Positions 40,098-50,469 of a stretch of 64,000 bases of DNA are shown piece after piece. The notes under the pieces were generated by a model, which was given only the letters and a program-made list of their open reading frames with translations, had not been told where the DNA came from and did not search any database. Every line of letters starts with the position of its first letter. The first letter of the stretch is position 1. A program made the translations under genes and the position numbers. This DNA is from Rhodocollybia butyracea (taxonomy: Eukaryota; Basidiomycota; Agaricomycetes; Agaricales; Omphalotaceae): the NCBI GenBank assembly GCA_015501585.1, contig JADNRY010000103.1, positions 62,001-126,000 of the forward strand. Reading direction: 5' to 3'.

Positions 40098-41067
40098 TGC
40101 TGAAAAAGCGCCTTGGAGGGTGAAGTACAAGGGATATTTGACACTGGAGGACATTAAGGACAACAAGTTACTTTTATAAGGAATACGCGTCGGGACTGCA
40201 TATTTCACAGCAGTTAAAGAATGGGGCTCCGTCCGTTCCTGGATAGTCCACGTTTGCCGTACTGCGCATTGTTTTTTGAAACGACGCACGAGCAGTAAGT
40301 AGGGCGAGTCATCATGAGTGAAGATGGGATACTTACAATGGTAACCAAGTTTGTAAAAACGCGGTAAGATCTGATTGAATTAATCCCAAAGTCCAAGGAA
40401 TATCGATCCCGGCTTTCAGCGAGACCAAGTAATTACAAGGGCGGGGCTAATAATACACAGGTCATGAAGTGAACACTATCACTACAGCAATCCTTCCAGT
40501 ACAAGGACGTGTCTGAATCACGAATCTTATCTTTAGTGAAGTTGCACTGGTAAGCCGTGAAGATCAGTCAGTGGAGTTGGATAGATAATAGTTGTAGAAC
40601 ATGGGTCCAGAATGATACAGACTATACGTTCGACAGATCTTCCGACGTTGCCCTTTGAAATAAGGACCGACAGAGATATTTATGTTGCGTCTACACCTTT
40701 TGAACACAATTTGGACCCAGCCCAGGGGGGTGGCGTACTTAATATATGCATGTGCTTGCCCAAAGAAAACCACTGCAGGATAGATTGAATACAACAAGGT
40801 TATTGCTACACAGCACGAAAGAGCAATTTTTGCCAGAGGTATTCAAAGTCCAGACTAGACAGCGGGCACAACGGTGTACTGCCTTCGAGAGACAGTGCTT
40901 TGGCGGTCAATGCTGTCCCACGTGCTCCATGGACCATGCAGGCTTCTCAGCCTTCCTAGTTGATAGTTGGAAAGAAGGATCTGGTGAAGATTATGTTGAA
41001 CGAAATACGTTCCACGATGGCGGCTTGAAGGATTAATTGCAAAGTTTTTAGCGCACAAGGGGTAGCA
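40098..41067. other. Intergenic, no gene I can support
   Basis: Two minus-strand frames of 67-77 codons have no domains or splice partners. Confidence 0.45.
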
Positions 41068-41290
41068 TTATAGTGCTGCAAGGGATGGTGGATGAGTCCG
41101 AGCACTAAACTTATGAATGGCTGGTTCTAAGTCGTAACGCTTTTGGCGAGGAGTTCTGCATAGAGTGCCTAGCAAGCAGATCCAAAGGAAGAGCACACCT
41201 GCGGAGAACGCACGCAGGATCCGAGCTTTTATAGTCGTCTTGGTGATGATACCACAGCCACTGATTGCGGTTACGAGGATCACGTGATGC
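41068..41290 (-). pseudogene. 5' remnant of an F-box gene
   Basis: Corresponds to 38932-39065 upstream of and within the start of the intact F-box gene. The shared reading LSAGVLFLWICLLGTLCRTP parallels LSTDVLFPWIYLPGAPCSTL. The frame decays after about 40 codons. It lies at the left border of the 41-53 kb duplicated region. Confidence 0.65.
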
Positions 41291-41294
41291 AGTA

Positions 41295-41580
41295 ACCAGC
41301 GCCTCTTGCTCTGATGGCCCTTTCTCAGAACTTTCTGCTACGATATTCACGAAGGACCTCGAAGGACTCGCATTTTTCCCGGATGCTTGCCAACGTGCCA
41401 TACTCACCTTTCAAACGCCATTGCCGCGTTGCGCAATGAAATAGTATGTGCGTTTTCCCAACGTTCTCCCATACCAGTAGCCAAAAATTCACATGATCCT
41501 GCACACAGTAACTTGAAATGAAACAAAGAATTTCATTCATTTGCTGCCAACCTTCTTGTAACATTACCCACCTTTCATCA
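41295..41580. repeat. Segmental repeat block R, copy 1
   Basis: Shares TGATGGCCCTTTCTCAGA, TACTCACCTTTCAA(A)C and GAATTTCATTCAT with copies at about 43585-43920 and 47175-47545. The minus strand of all three encodes a diverged peptide with MNEIL, LLVW and LKGEYG, so the block derives from a coding sequence I cannot identify. Confidence 0.75.
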
Positions 41581-43584
41581 TCCGCTCACCGAGCCTCAAG
41601 CTTCAAGCCCAGTCAAAACCTACAATGAGAATCTCTGCATATATCTGAGAAAATCGAGGAACTTCTGAATAAATCCGATAAATTTCTAATAAAATATCAC
41701 ATGCTAGAAGTAGATTTCTTTTCGCACTGAGTTTTGTGCTTTCAAATCAAATCAAATCATCTTCGCAAGTTTACGCGTTTACACGTACGGACAGCCGCCT
41801 TCCAGCACTCTTCAGGCTCGTTTCTAACGACTTGGTCGCTTTTCAAAACGGACGAAGTCAGAGAACCCGATAAATTCCGATATTCGGAAGTGAGCGGGTT
41901 TATTGCCACGTCGCCATCGTCTCGCTTCATCCACAACCACGATGATCCCGCCATCATACGACGTCGAGCAAGCCATATACTAACGGCCTTTTCGCTTTTT
42001 GACTCACAACCAAAGCAAGTCATCAAACTGGACTAGGGATAATATTGATTCGAATTTCTTACTCGCTCTTTTGGAACCCAATTGCCTCTTCAAACTACAG
42101 CACAACTTCAGCGAGACTTGTATGGTCCAACAATGCTACGGCATATCTAATCTAGATGCTTGAAGTTCTGGCTGGCTTTGAGTAGCTTGTGGTGCGTTCT
42201 TTTTCATTGCTATCATCTCGTTATCTCAATTAGCCTTAGTTTTGTTGCCAGTTTAACGCGCTCATCTCAACTTTACAACTACTGTGTAAGTTCCTTACGA
42301 CTTCTTAGTTGCAAACATGCTGATATTATGTCTGTATTCAGCGGTGTCCAGCAACTGCGCATACAACCAATCCGTGAGAGCTGGTTCAATTGGCAGGGTT
42401 TGTACGTGTTCCTTTAGTTTGTGCGATGCTCTACTAATTTCAGCCTGGCCGTCTCTAGATATTTGCTACACTACCAACGTGTGTCGCCTGTGTCCACCAT
42501 GCCGTTGTTTCTCACCATGTTTCTGCTACGCCACCACCATGTCTCCGCTATCCGCTATGCCGCCAGCACGTTTCCACTGCTCTGCAACATGTAGTTTGGC
42601 TACACCGCAACGCTGTAAGAGTACACAACCAGCGCACAAGAAGTCGGAGCGAATAGAGGGAAGCGGGAGCGTATAGAGAGAGGCGAGAGCGAATAGAGGG
42701 AGGTGGGAGCGAATGGAATAGAGGGAGGCGGGAGCTGTAGTTTCACGCCGTGTAACAGAAATTCGCAGATACTGGCTGTAACTGTCGTAGTGTATAAATT
42801 TATTCCAGAATTTATCAGATGAAATACAGAAAAAACGACAATTAGCTGCGAATTTTGGCAGGGATCTGCATGATTACAGATTACTCAGATTTTCTCAGAT
42901 TTTCTTGTTGTAGGTATTGACTGGGCTTCAAGGCCAGCTGCAGCGTCAAGCTTGATTGAAGCTCAATGCAATTTAAGGGGGTATCGGCTGTTGACTCTGC
43001 AGAGCGTCCGGTGAACCTCTGTCGTTGGCGCCACCGTACCAGATATATGAGAACGTAATGAGAGAACGTTCAGATTTTCAGTGAGTTTTGGTTCTCGGAC
43101 ATCGAACTTGGAGCGTCACACAGTAGTCACGACCTTGTGTGATTATAAGCAGCCCACAAAAGCATTGACTAGTGCCCCAATTATCAATAATGTCCAAATG
43201 CTTCCGAAGGGCTATCTGGTGGTACCCTCGATGATAGTTGGCGATTTTCTTCACAGTCCGATGGAGCGTACGTGGTGTCCTGGGTCTTCCTTTTTTGGAA
43301 ATATCTGGCTGTCTGAGGAGTGTGGTGGTCCTAGTCCTTCCTTTTTCGGAAATATCTGACGAACTCGGTTGTCTCCTGATCTTGCTTTTTTGGGAATACC
43401 TGGCCATAGTATGATTATTTTCATTATTTTTGAAATGGTTGGGTAGTACTTCCAGTACATGGTCAACGAGACGCTGGCAGCCGCTGAAAATACGCTCTAA
43501 TGCAAATTGGAAGTTAGGATCTGTTAGGAACTTGCAAACGACTTTTCTTCTCTTTGCTAACTGCAAGACAGGTAGCCACGCTAA
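41581..43584. other. Remains of a duplication unit, no intact gene
   Basis: About 42945-43210 matches both flanks of the cupin genes (TTGACTCTGCAGAGC; GATTTTCAGTGAGTTTTGG; CCCCAATTATCAATAATGTCC), but the cupin gene between them is missing. A G-rich minisatellite is at 42640-42735. A 194-codon minus-strand frame at 43078-43662 contains a three-fold internal repeat. Confidence 0.55.
42640..42735. repeat. G-rich minisatellite
   Basis: About five imperfect copies of a 15-20 bp unit like GGGAGCGAATAGAGGGAGGC. Confidence 0.8.
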
Positions 43585-43920
43585 GCGCCTCTTGCAGATT
43601 TTACATCGTTCTCCACGCTGATGGCCCTTTCTCAGAGTAGTGTTCCCGACATAAAGATCCACAACTGCCGAAGCTATTCACGAAGGACTTGCATTTTTCC
43701 CAAATGCTTTTCTTTCAATGTGCCGTACTCACCTTTCAACACCGTTTCCGCATTGCGCGATGGAATAGTGTGTGCGTTTCCCCACACCAGTAGCCGAGAA
43801 TTCAGGAACCGTATCATGTACCTATGATCCTCACACACACAGTACCTCAAGATCAAACAGAGAATTTCATTCATGGCCGCAGCGCCAGCCTTCTCGAGTC
43901 GCCAATGTTACTCACAAACA
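43585..43920. repeat. Segmental repeat block R, copy 2
   Basis: Second copy of the block at 41295-41580, heading the duplication unit that carries cupin gene A. Confidence 0.75.
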
Positions 43921-44265
43921 AGGAAAACATCGCTTATCTCCTCACCAAGCCTCTTCACAGGACTCTCCACGGATGATGGATCAAATAACTCAAGATTGGT
44001 TGAAGCTCAATGCGGTTCAAGGGGGTATTAGACGTTGACTCTGCAGAGCGTTGAACTACACGAACTGATTTGGACTTATATGGACTTGGATGAAATATAG
44101 TTAAACCAACCTGGTCCGGACACCCTATCGTTGGTCCCAGATATATTCGAACCTTGATAGCGTTCTGATTTTCAGTGAGTTTTGGTAAGTAAAAATCTCG
44201 AAATAGAATTCAACGATGTGTCCGGTAATAGTACATTCAATTCAGTTTATGCAGTATTTGGATAT

Positions 44266-45057
44266 TCAGGTATGAGCATTGAGATAAACTTGACGAGCCG
44301 GATGGTTATCAATCTCTCCCTTTACAAGCAGTCCGTGGTTGGATATAGTTTCCTATCCAGCTCGGTAGGCGCATTTACTTGTCGATACAAAAATAAGCTC
44401 ACTTTGTAGAACGCAACTCCCGCTGTCTCTCTGTTATGCTCGTTAAAAGAAATACGGTACTTTGCTCCTGTTGGTGCACAAAGGAGCAATCCGGCAACAA
44501 AATGGATGCGAATCCAACTGGCGGTAGTGACGTCTGTTGGGGTACTAGTTAGGGCGGATCACACATGCGCCAGATTGTACTCACCTTCAACATCGAAATA
44601 GGGGCTTCCGCTCGTTACAACGATAACCGCTGCATTCGCTGAGGATATCTCGCTACAGATTGTGTTCATATATAGAGGTGAGCATAGAAATATTTGTCTT
44701 CATTACCTATTATTTACTTCCACCGCTTTCATCAATAACTAACCATCTAGAGTTGGATAATTTGGAAGTGAGCAAAGTGTACTCCCGGGGAGAATCTGCG
44801 ATGATCACCTCTGGATCCATCGTCGCTGCATTTTTTTCTGGGTTGAAGTTGAACGGAATGATACAACCCTCCTGCGTAACGGGAAATCCTAATTCCTGTG
44901 CCACTTTTCTACCAGCCTGTTCAATTTCATCGTGGCTACCACCAACAGATGATAGCTTCCATCCTAGGGCATTGAGATGCTCGACACTGACCGGATGAGA
45001 TGCATCGATGTCAGGAGTAGAATCAGCGGGGAGATAATATGCGCGAATGGGGGCCAT
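44266..45057 (-). CDS. Acireductone-dioxygenase-like cupin, copy A
   Basis: The ARD relationship is inferred. The first exon starts APIRAYYLPADSTPDI, as in ARD N-termini, with VEHLNALGWKLSSVGG and QELGFPVTQEGC. A middle exon ending at 44585 has SGSPYFDVED, and exon 44403-44533 has TTASWIRIHF and APTGAKYRISFNEHN. The last exon, 44266-44352, ends ARQVYLNAHT. The last two introns are 50-51 bp. The splice linking exon 1 (to SPRE near 44795) to the middle exon is unresolved. The metal-binding His pair (HxH) is not found, and the usual His before RF is Tyr (AKYR). Copy B shares that substitution, so the enzyme is probably not a normal dioxygenase. The gene may be damaged at the unresolved junction. 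Confidence 0.55.
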
Positions 45058-46827
45058 CTTTAGTTACTGTAACAATGGGAAGGCGACATTTAAGGTATCG
45101 AAACAACTGAATTTGGTGAGATTGTATTAGCACTATCCATTATGTTCATCTGGAAGGAAGAATCTGGTCCAAGAGTTGACTCATGCCAGATACAGAGATT
45201 ACTCCCTTTAGTCGATCTTGTGTCTTCTCTAGGACCTTCAATGCATCATTATGGCTATGGTACTACGGTGCAGGCGGCTAACTACATAATAAAACTAGCA
45301 GTGGGTCTAGAAGTTAGCAAAATTGAAAGAGGAACCCAAGCTTGCAATGTCAGGAATAATCTGTTGTTGCAGATCCTCCCGCCCTCGGAACTCGGCCAGC
45401 TTTGTATATAAGATCTGTATACTTGAATGCTTGCATATTTGAAAGCTGTTTTTCCGGACACGCGCGGTCAAAGTTTCGATTCGGGAAAGGTATGGTCATG
45501 AGTGCGTTTTTCCTCAAAAGACTATTTGATTTGAAATTTTATTTGAAGCCCGGAACTCTACACCAGTGATAAGACCCTTATAATCTCAATGTGCATTGAA
45601 ATTGTGACACAGGGGATTCACGATCACTACGGATGGATTTGCGCGCACACTTGGCAACTTAGAACCGCTCAGAACTCAACTTAAGCATAGGAATTGTGCA
45701 ATGAAGTGAATTAAAGGGTAAACTTCCCACTTTGCCTTTGACTCAGACTCCTTAGTTAGGTGCCAAAGGGATGCTATTGGCAGTAGAACGCAATCAATGC
45801 ATATTTCCCAAGCACTTTAGTAAGTTCATCGATATGGCCCGGACATACTTATTCATTTTGCATTCACGCTCATCTACTGTGGCGTAGAAGCAGTCCACCA
45901 AAGTGTTGGTTCGCCCCCTACTTTTCACATACACCAATTATCAAATGCGACTTTCCAAAAGGCAGTATCTGGTGTCGTGAATCAAGTGTGAAGGTGTATC
46001 TGCTTTACTATTTAATCGCTCCCCTGGTTGAACAAAATCAATAGTACTATTACGTTTCCGAATCGGATGCACTGAAATTCTGAGAAGTTAGAACGAAGCA
46101 GCCAGTACTACTAAAGCAGCCTATGGGCCCACAATTTTTGTGGCTGCTTCTGTATTACAGTTATGCAGATGGGCCCAATATATCATATGCAAAAACACAG
46201 TGTCGAGGTTCCCTTGTAACAATCGATGAACTCAAGTGCCTGCGGCAGCATGTAGCCTAGAATGTGATCCCTCACTTCCTGTCATGCCCAACAGTCATTC
46301 AAGTTGACTCTCGTAAATAGTAGAATTCATTGCAGGTTCAGAATAAAAGGATCAGCTTTGCCTTCCACCTTAGGACCACCCTCTAACTGCCTCACCCTTC
46401 GGTCCCGATCTCCTATCGGATTTCTGAGTTCTAAACAGGGGGAGCTCTAAGCAGGGGGTCTTTATCGACTCGAGTGCGCGCAAGCTCAATGTAATTCAAG
46501 ATTGTAATCAATACTTGTAGGGGGTACATCGATTGACAACTGAGGGTAAATTTTCCGAACTGAGTACGTTCCTAGATGTCGAACGTAAGATTGTGTGGGA
46601 TATTTATAGGACATTTGCATTGGAACTCGTGCTATATCAGGACTATGTTCTTGACTAACTTTGCTGTCCAGTGGTTTAATGCGGGGCGGGGCGCTGATGA
46701 GCAGAAGAAGAAGAGAAGTAATAGTGCTACTTTGGATGCAACAAGAGTGGCCAATACCGGAGAGACTGGTTGTTATTGGTGTTGGAGAAGGGATCCTGTC
46801 GATGTTGCGAAGGTAGATGATTGGGAC
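45058..46827. other. Duplicated upstream flank, no gene
   Basis: Diverged duplicate of about 48608-49990; landmarks are TTCGATTCGGGAAAGGTAT, CAAAAACACAG(T/C)GTCGAGG and GTGCCTGCGGCAG. Frames here are short and shared between copies by descent rather than by coding constraint. Confidence 0.6.
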
Positions 46828-46935
46828 TGTAGACACGCACGATCCGGCGGTGTATCTGCTATGCGAAAAGGTAGATTTAAGAATTGTTACCGATCTACGG
46901 GGGCTGCCATAGTCTCGTAAACAAGCATGTTTACA
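46828..46935. mobile_element. Small solo-LTR-like element, copy 2
   Basis: A 108-bp segment with the same ends as copy 1 (TGTAGACACGC...GCATGTTTACA), flanked by the direct repeat GGGAC (46823-46827 and 46936-46940). It shares CGATCCGGCGGTGTATCTGC and TTTAAGAATTGTTACC with copy 1 but lacks about 30 internal bases including the TATATAAGG. Confidence 0.8.
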
Positions 46936-47817
46936 GGGACACTGTTAATTCTGTATCCTATATTCTGTACTATTCCATCGCTACAGCATTTTCAAAAGTA
47001 CGAGATCTAGGCATAGTAGGGAGTAATTTGGTTGTCCGAGTCTGTGCTTCACATAAAGGCCTGGGATCAACATATACATAACCTGTCCAACTCAGAACTG
47101 ACTATGCTGAACACCGTCCGACAGCAATCCGATACCAGTGACTGCATGATGCTACTAAGCTGCGGGTGAATGCGTGAGCTTTGCAGATCTTTACATCGTT
47201 CTCCACGCCGATTGCCCTTTCTCAGAGCAGTATTCCCGACGCAAGCAATGCAAACATACAATACAATACATCCACGACTGCCAAGTGGAAAAGTTATATT
47301 TACGAAGGACTCGCGGTGCCCAAAATGCTTTTCAACATCCCGTACTCACCTTTCAAACGCCGTTGCTGCGTTGCGCAATGAAATAGTACATATGTGCATT
47401 TCCCAACATTCACCCATGTCAGTAGCCAAAGATCCAGGCACCGTATTGTATAACCATGATCCTCGCACACATAGTAACTTAAAGTGAAACGAAGAATTTC
47501 ATTCATGGTCGCAGCGTCAACAACGTTACTCACCTCAGTTCATTATCAAGAAGGAAAATTATCTCCTCAGGGCCAAGCCTCTTCACAGGACTCCACGGAC
47601 GATGGATTAAAGGACTCGAAGCTCGATGCGATTCAAGGGGGTATTAAATGTTGACTCTGCAGAGCATCCACTGCAGAGTTGGATCCACTGTACCACCGAA
47701 CGACAACAAGAAAGTGTTCTACTTTTTATTGACTTTTTAGTGAGTTTGGCAAGTAAAAATGTCAAAATAGAATTCAACGATATTACATCCAATTCAGTTT
47801 ATAAAGCATTTGGATAT
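46936..47817. repeat. Segmental repeat block R, copy 3, and 3' flank of cupin B
   Basis: Block R spans about 47175-47545. It is followed by the shared flank CTCTTCACAGGACTC...TTGACTCTGCAGAGC that leads to the 3' end of cupin B, in the same order as in the preceding unit. Confidence 0.7.
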
Positions 47818-48607
47818 TCAGGTATGAGCATTGAGATAAACTTGACGAGTCGGATGGTTATCAATTTCATCCTTCACAAGCATTCCATGGTTTGATATAG
47901 TTTCCTAAGTGAGTCAGTATGTGCATTTACTTGTTAACCTCGGGAATAAGCTCACTTTGAAGAACGCAATACCCTTTGTCCGTTTGTTCTCCTCGTTGAA
48001 ATCAGCGCGGTACTTTGCTCCTGTTGGTACACAAAAAATCATCCCGGGATTAAAATGGATACGAATCCAACCGACGGCAGTGACGTCTATTAGGGTGCAC
48101 TAGTCAGGGCAGATCATACATGGGCTACAAATTGTACTCACCCTCAACATCTACATAGGGGCTTCCGCTCGTTACAGCAAGAACCGCACTAACCGCTGTG
48201 GCTAGATCGCTACAGATCAAGTCAATATTCAGAGTGGGCATAATACATCTGTTTTCCTTTCCTATTCTCTGCTTCTACCGCTTTCATCAATAGGGCAAAC
48301 ATCTAGAATTGGGAGTGAGGACTTAAGTTTGTTCCCGAGGAGAATCTACCGTGATCACCTCTGGAGCCATCGTTGCTACATTTTTTTCAACGTCGAAGTT
48401 GAATGGAACAATACAACCCTCCTGTGTAACGGGAAATCCTAATTCCTGTGCCCATTTTAGACCGGCCTGTTCAATTTCATCGTGGCCACCAGCAACAGAT
48501 GATATTTTCCATCCAAGGGTACTGAGTTTCTCGATATTGACAGGGCGGGATTCATCGATATCAGAAGTAGCATCAGTGGGAAGATAATATGCACGAATGG
48601 GGGCCAT
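47818..48607 (-). CDS. Acireductone-dioxygenase-like cupin, copy B
   Basis: Paralogue of copy A in the next unit. Exon 1 has APIRAYYLPTDATSDI, LGWKISSVAGG and FPVTQEGCIVPFNF. The middle exon has SGSPYVDVE. A further exon has DVTAVGWIRIHFNPGM, VPTGAKYRADFNEENK and GIAFFK. The last exon ends TRQVYLNAHT at 47818. The donor after SPRE, GTACAC in copy A, has become ACAAAC here, so exon 1 may read into a stop. The Tyr in AKYR again replaces the usual metal-ligand His. Expression as a full protein is doubtful. Confidence 0.5.
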
Positions 48608-50333
48608 CTTGTTACTGTAACAGTGAGATGATGACTTATAAAGTGTCAGCCAGAACCAAATGAGTTCGGTCTGAGATTATATTAGCACTATCGATTGATC
48701 ATCTGGAAGGAAGAATACTTTTATATTTTGTGGCATAGTCCAAGAGCTGACTCACGCCAGATTCAGAGATTGCCACTGTTAGCTGATCTTCTCTACTAGG
48801 TCCTTAGCAAGAGCTTGCAACAGGAATAATCTGTCGTTGTAGATCCTCCCATCCCCGAAACTTCAACCAGCTTTGACTCTATATATGGTTGTGCGTTTTG
48901 AAGCTGTTCTTCAAGTTTTTAAGAATTTTCTTCTCAGGGGTCAAATTTTCGATTCGGGAAAGGTATAGTTATCAAGACGTCTTGCCCCAAAGGACTATCT
49001 GATATCTCCGACTTTAGGTAGATTTTTTCTCGAAGCTTTGTACTCTAGCGATAAAACCTCCGTGTTCTCAATTGAAGTTGGAGCGGCATACGATATTCAC
49101 GCTGAACACACTTGACAACTTATGACCGCTCAGAACTTAGCGTATAAATTGCTGGAAAGCTTCCAGCTTTGCCTTCAACACAGGCTCTACTGTGTCACAG
49201 TTACACAGCGAGTTCATCGACATGGTCTAGAAATATTTCTTCTTCTTACATCCAAGCTCATTTGCTGTGATTAGAAGCAGCCCACCAAGGTGTTGGTTAG
49301 TGCCCTACTTCTCACATGCCCCAATTATCAATAATGTCCAAATTGCGCGTTCAAATGTTTCCAAAAGGGCTACCCGGTACGTCTGACTTCAAGCTGGCAA
49401 TCAGGAAGCTGTTCGATCGTTTTTCTGGATGAACATAATCGATAGTACTAGTACATTTGATTCGGATACACTGAGAAGGAAGGATGCCGTCAGTAAAGCA
49501 GCCTATGCGCCATTAGGATATGTATGTTAAGAAGTGAAGGATCAAGCAGCATTTTGGTGGCTGCTTCTATTACAGTCATGCAGATGGGCCCGATATATCA
49601 TATACAAAAACACAGCGTCGAGGGACCGTTAAGGCTAACGATTATCGATGAACTCAAGTGCCTGCGGCAGTATGTAGCCTGGAACTATTTGGTCAATAAC
49701 GTCCCTGTCGTTTGAGTTTGCATTGCTCCATAAAATCCTCCATATCAACAGTCTTCGCACCACTCTCTAACTGCCTCATCTCTCGGTCCCCGATCTACTA
49801 GGATTTCTGAGTTCCAAGCAGTAGGTAGTATTTATTGAGAGTGTACACAAGTTCGATGTAATTGTAATTGTTACTTACAGTAACTTGTAGTTGAGGAAGC
49901 GGTACTACATTGACTATCAGTTTCACTGCAAGGGCGAATTTCCCGAAGTGGGTACATTCCTATATGTCGAACATAAGATTGTGTAAGAATACTTGCATTG
50001 GGACCCACCATTGTGTGCTGCACCATGAAGTTATCAGGACAACGAAGTAGGGGAGCAGCTTATACAAGTATAAGCCAACATGCTATGACTGAAAAACCGA
50101 TGGGCCTTGTATGGGCCTGGAGAAGTCTAATTCTGACCTTGTCAAACCCCAGGAAGCTTTTTTGATGCACATGAAATAGGCTGACAAGGACTTAATACAA
50201 ACTTGCGACCTGGTCTGGAGTAAGCCTCTAACATCAGTATCCCATCCAGATACTTGATAATAGGAAAATATCAAAATAGAACTCAATGTTGAGTACCAGT
50301 ACATTCAGTTTTGTTTATAAAGCATTCAGATAT
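48608..50333. other. Duplicated upstream flank, no gene
   Basis: Matches 45058-46600 piecewise. From about 50080 the sequence leads into the 3' end of cupin copy C. Confidence 0.55.
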
Positions 50334-50469
50334 TCAGACCTGTCCAAGGCCCAGAGCATTGAGATAAGCTTGACGAGCTGGATGGTTATCAATCTCTTCC
50401 TTCACAAGCAATCCGTGGTTGGATAGAGTTTCCTATTCAGCTCAGTAAGTACAGAATTTACTTGTTAAT

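Noticed and set aside
41734..42036. Overlapping plus and minus frames of 89-100 codons
   Set aside because: Open on both strands with no family features; compositional artefact.
46486..46920. Several 65-116 codon frames around the second LTR-like element
   Set aside because: They cross the element's borders, so they cannot be ancestral genes.
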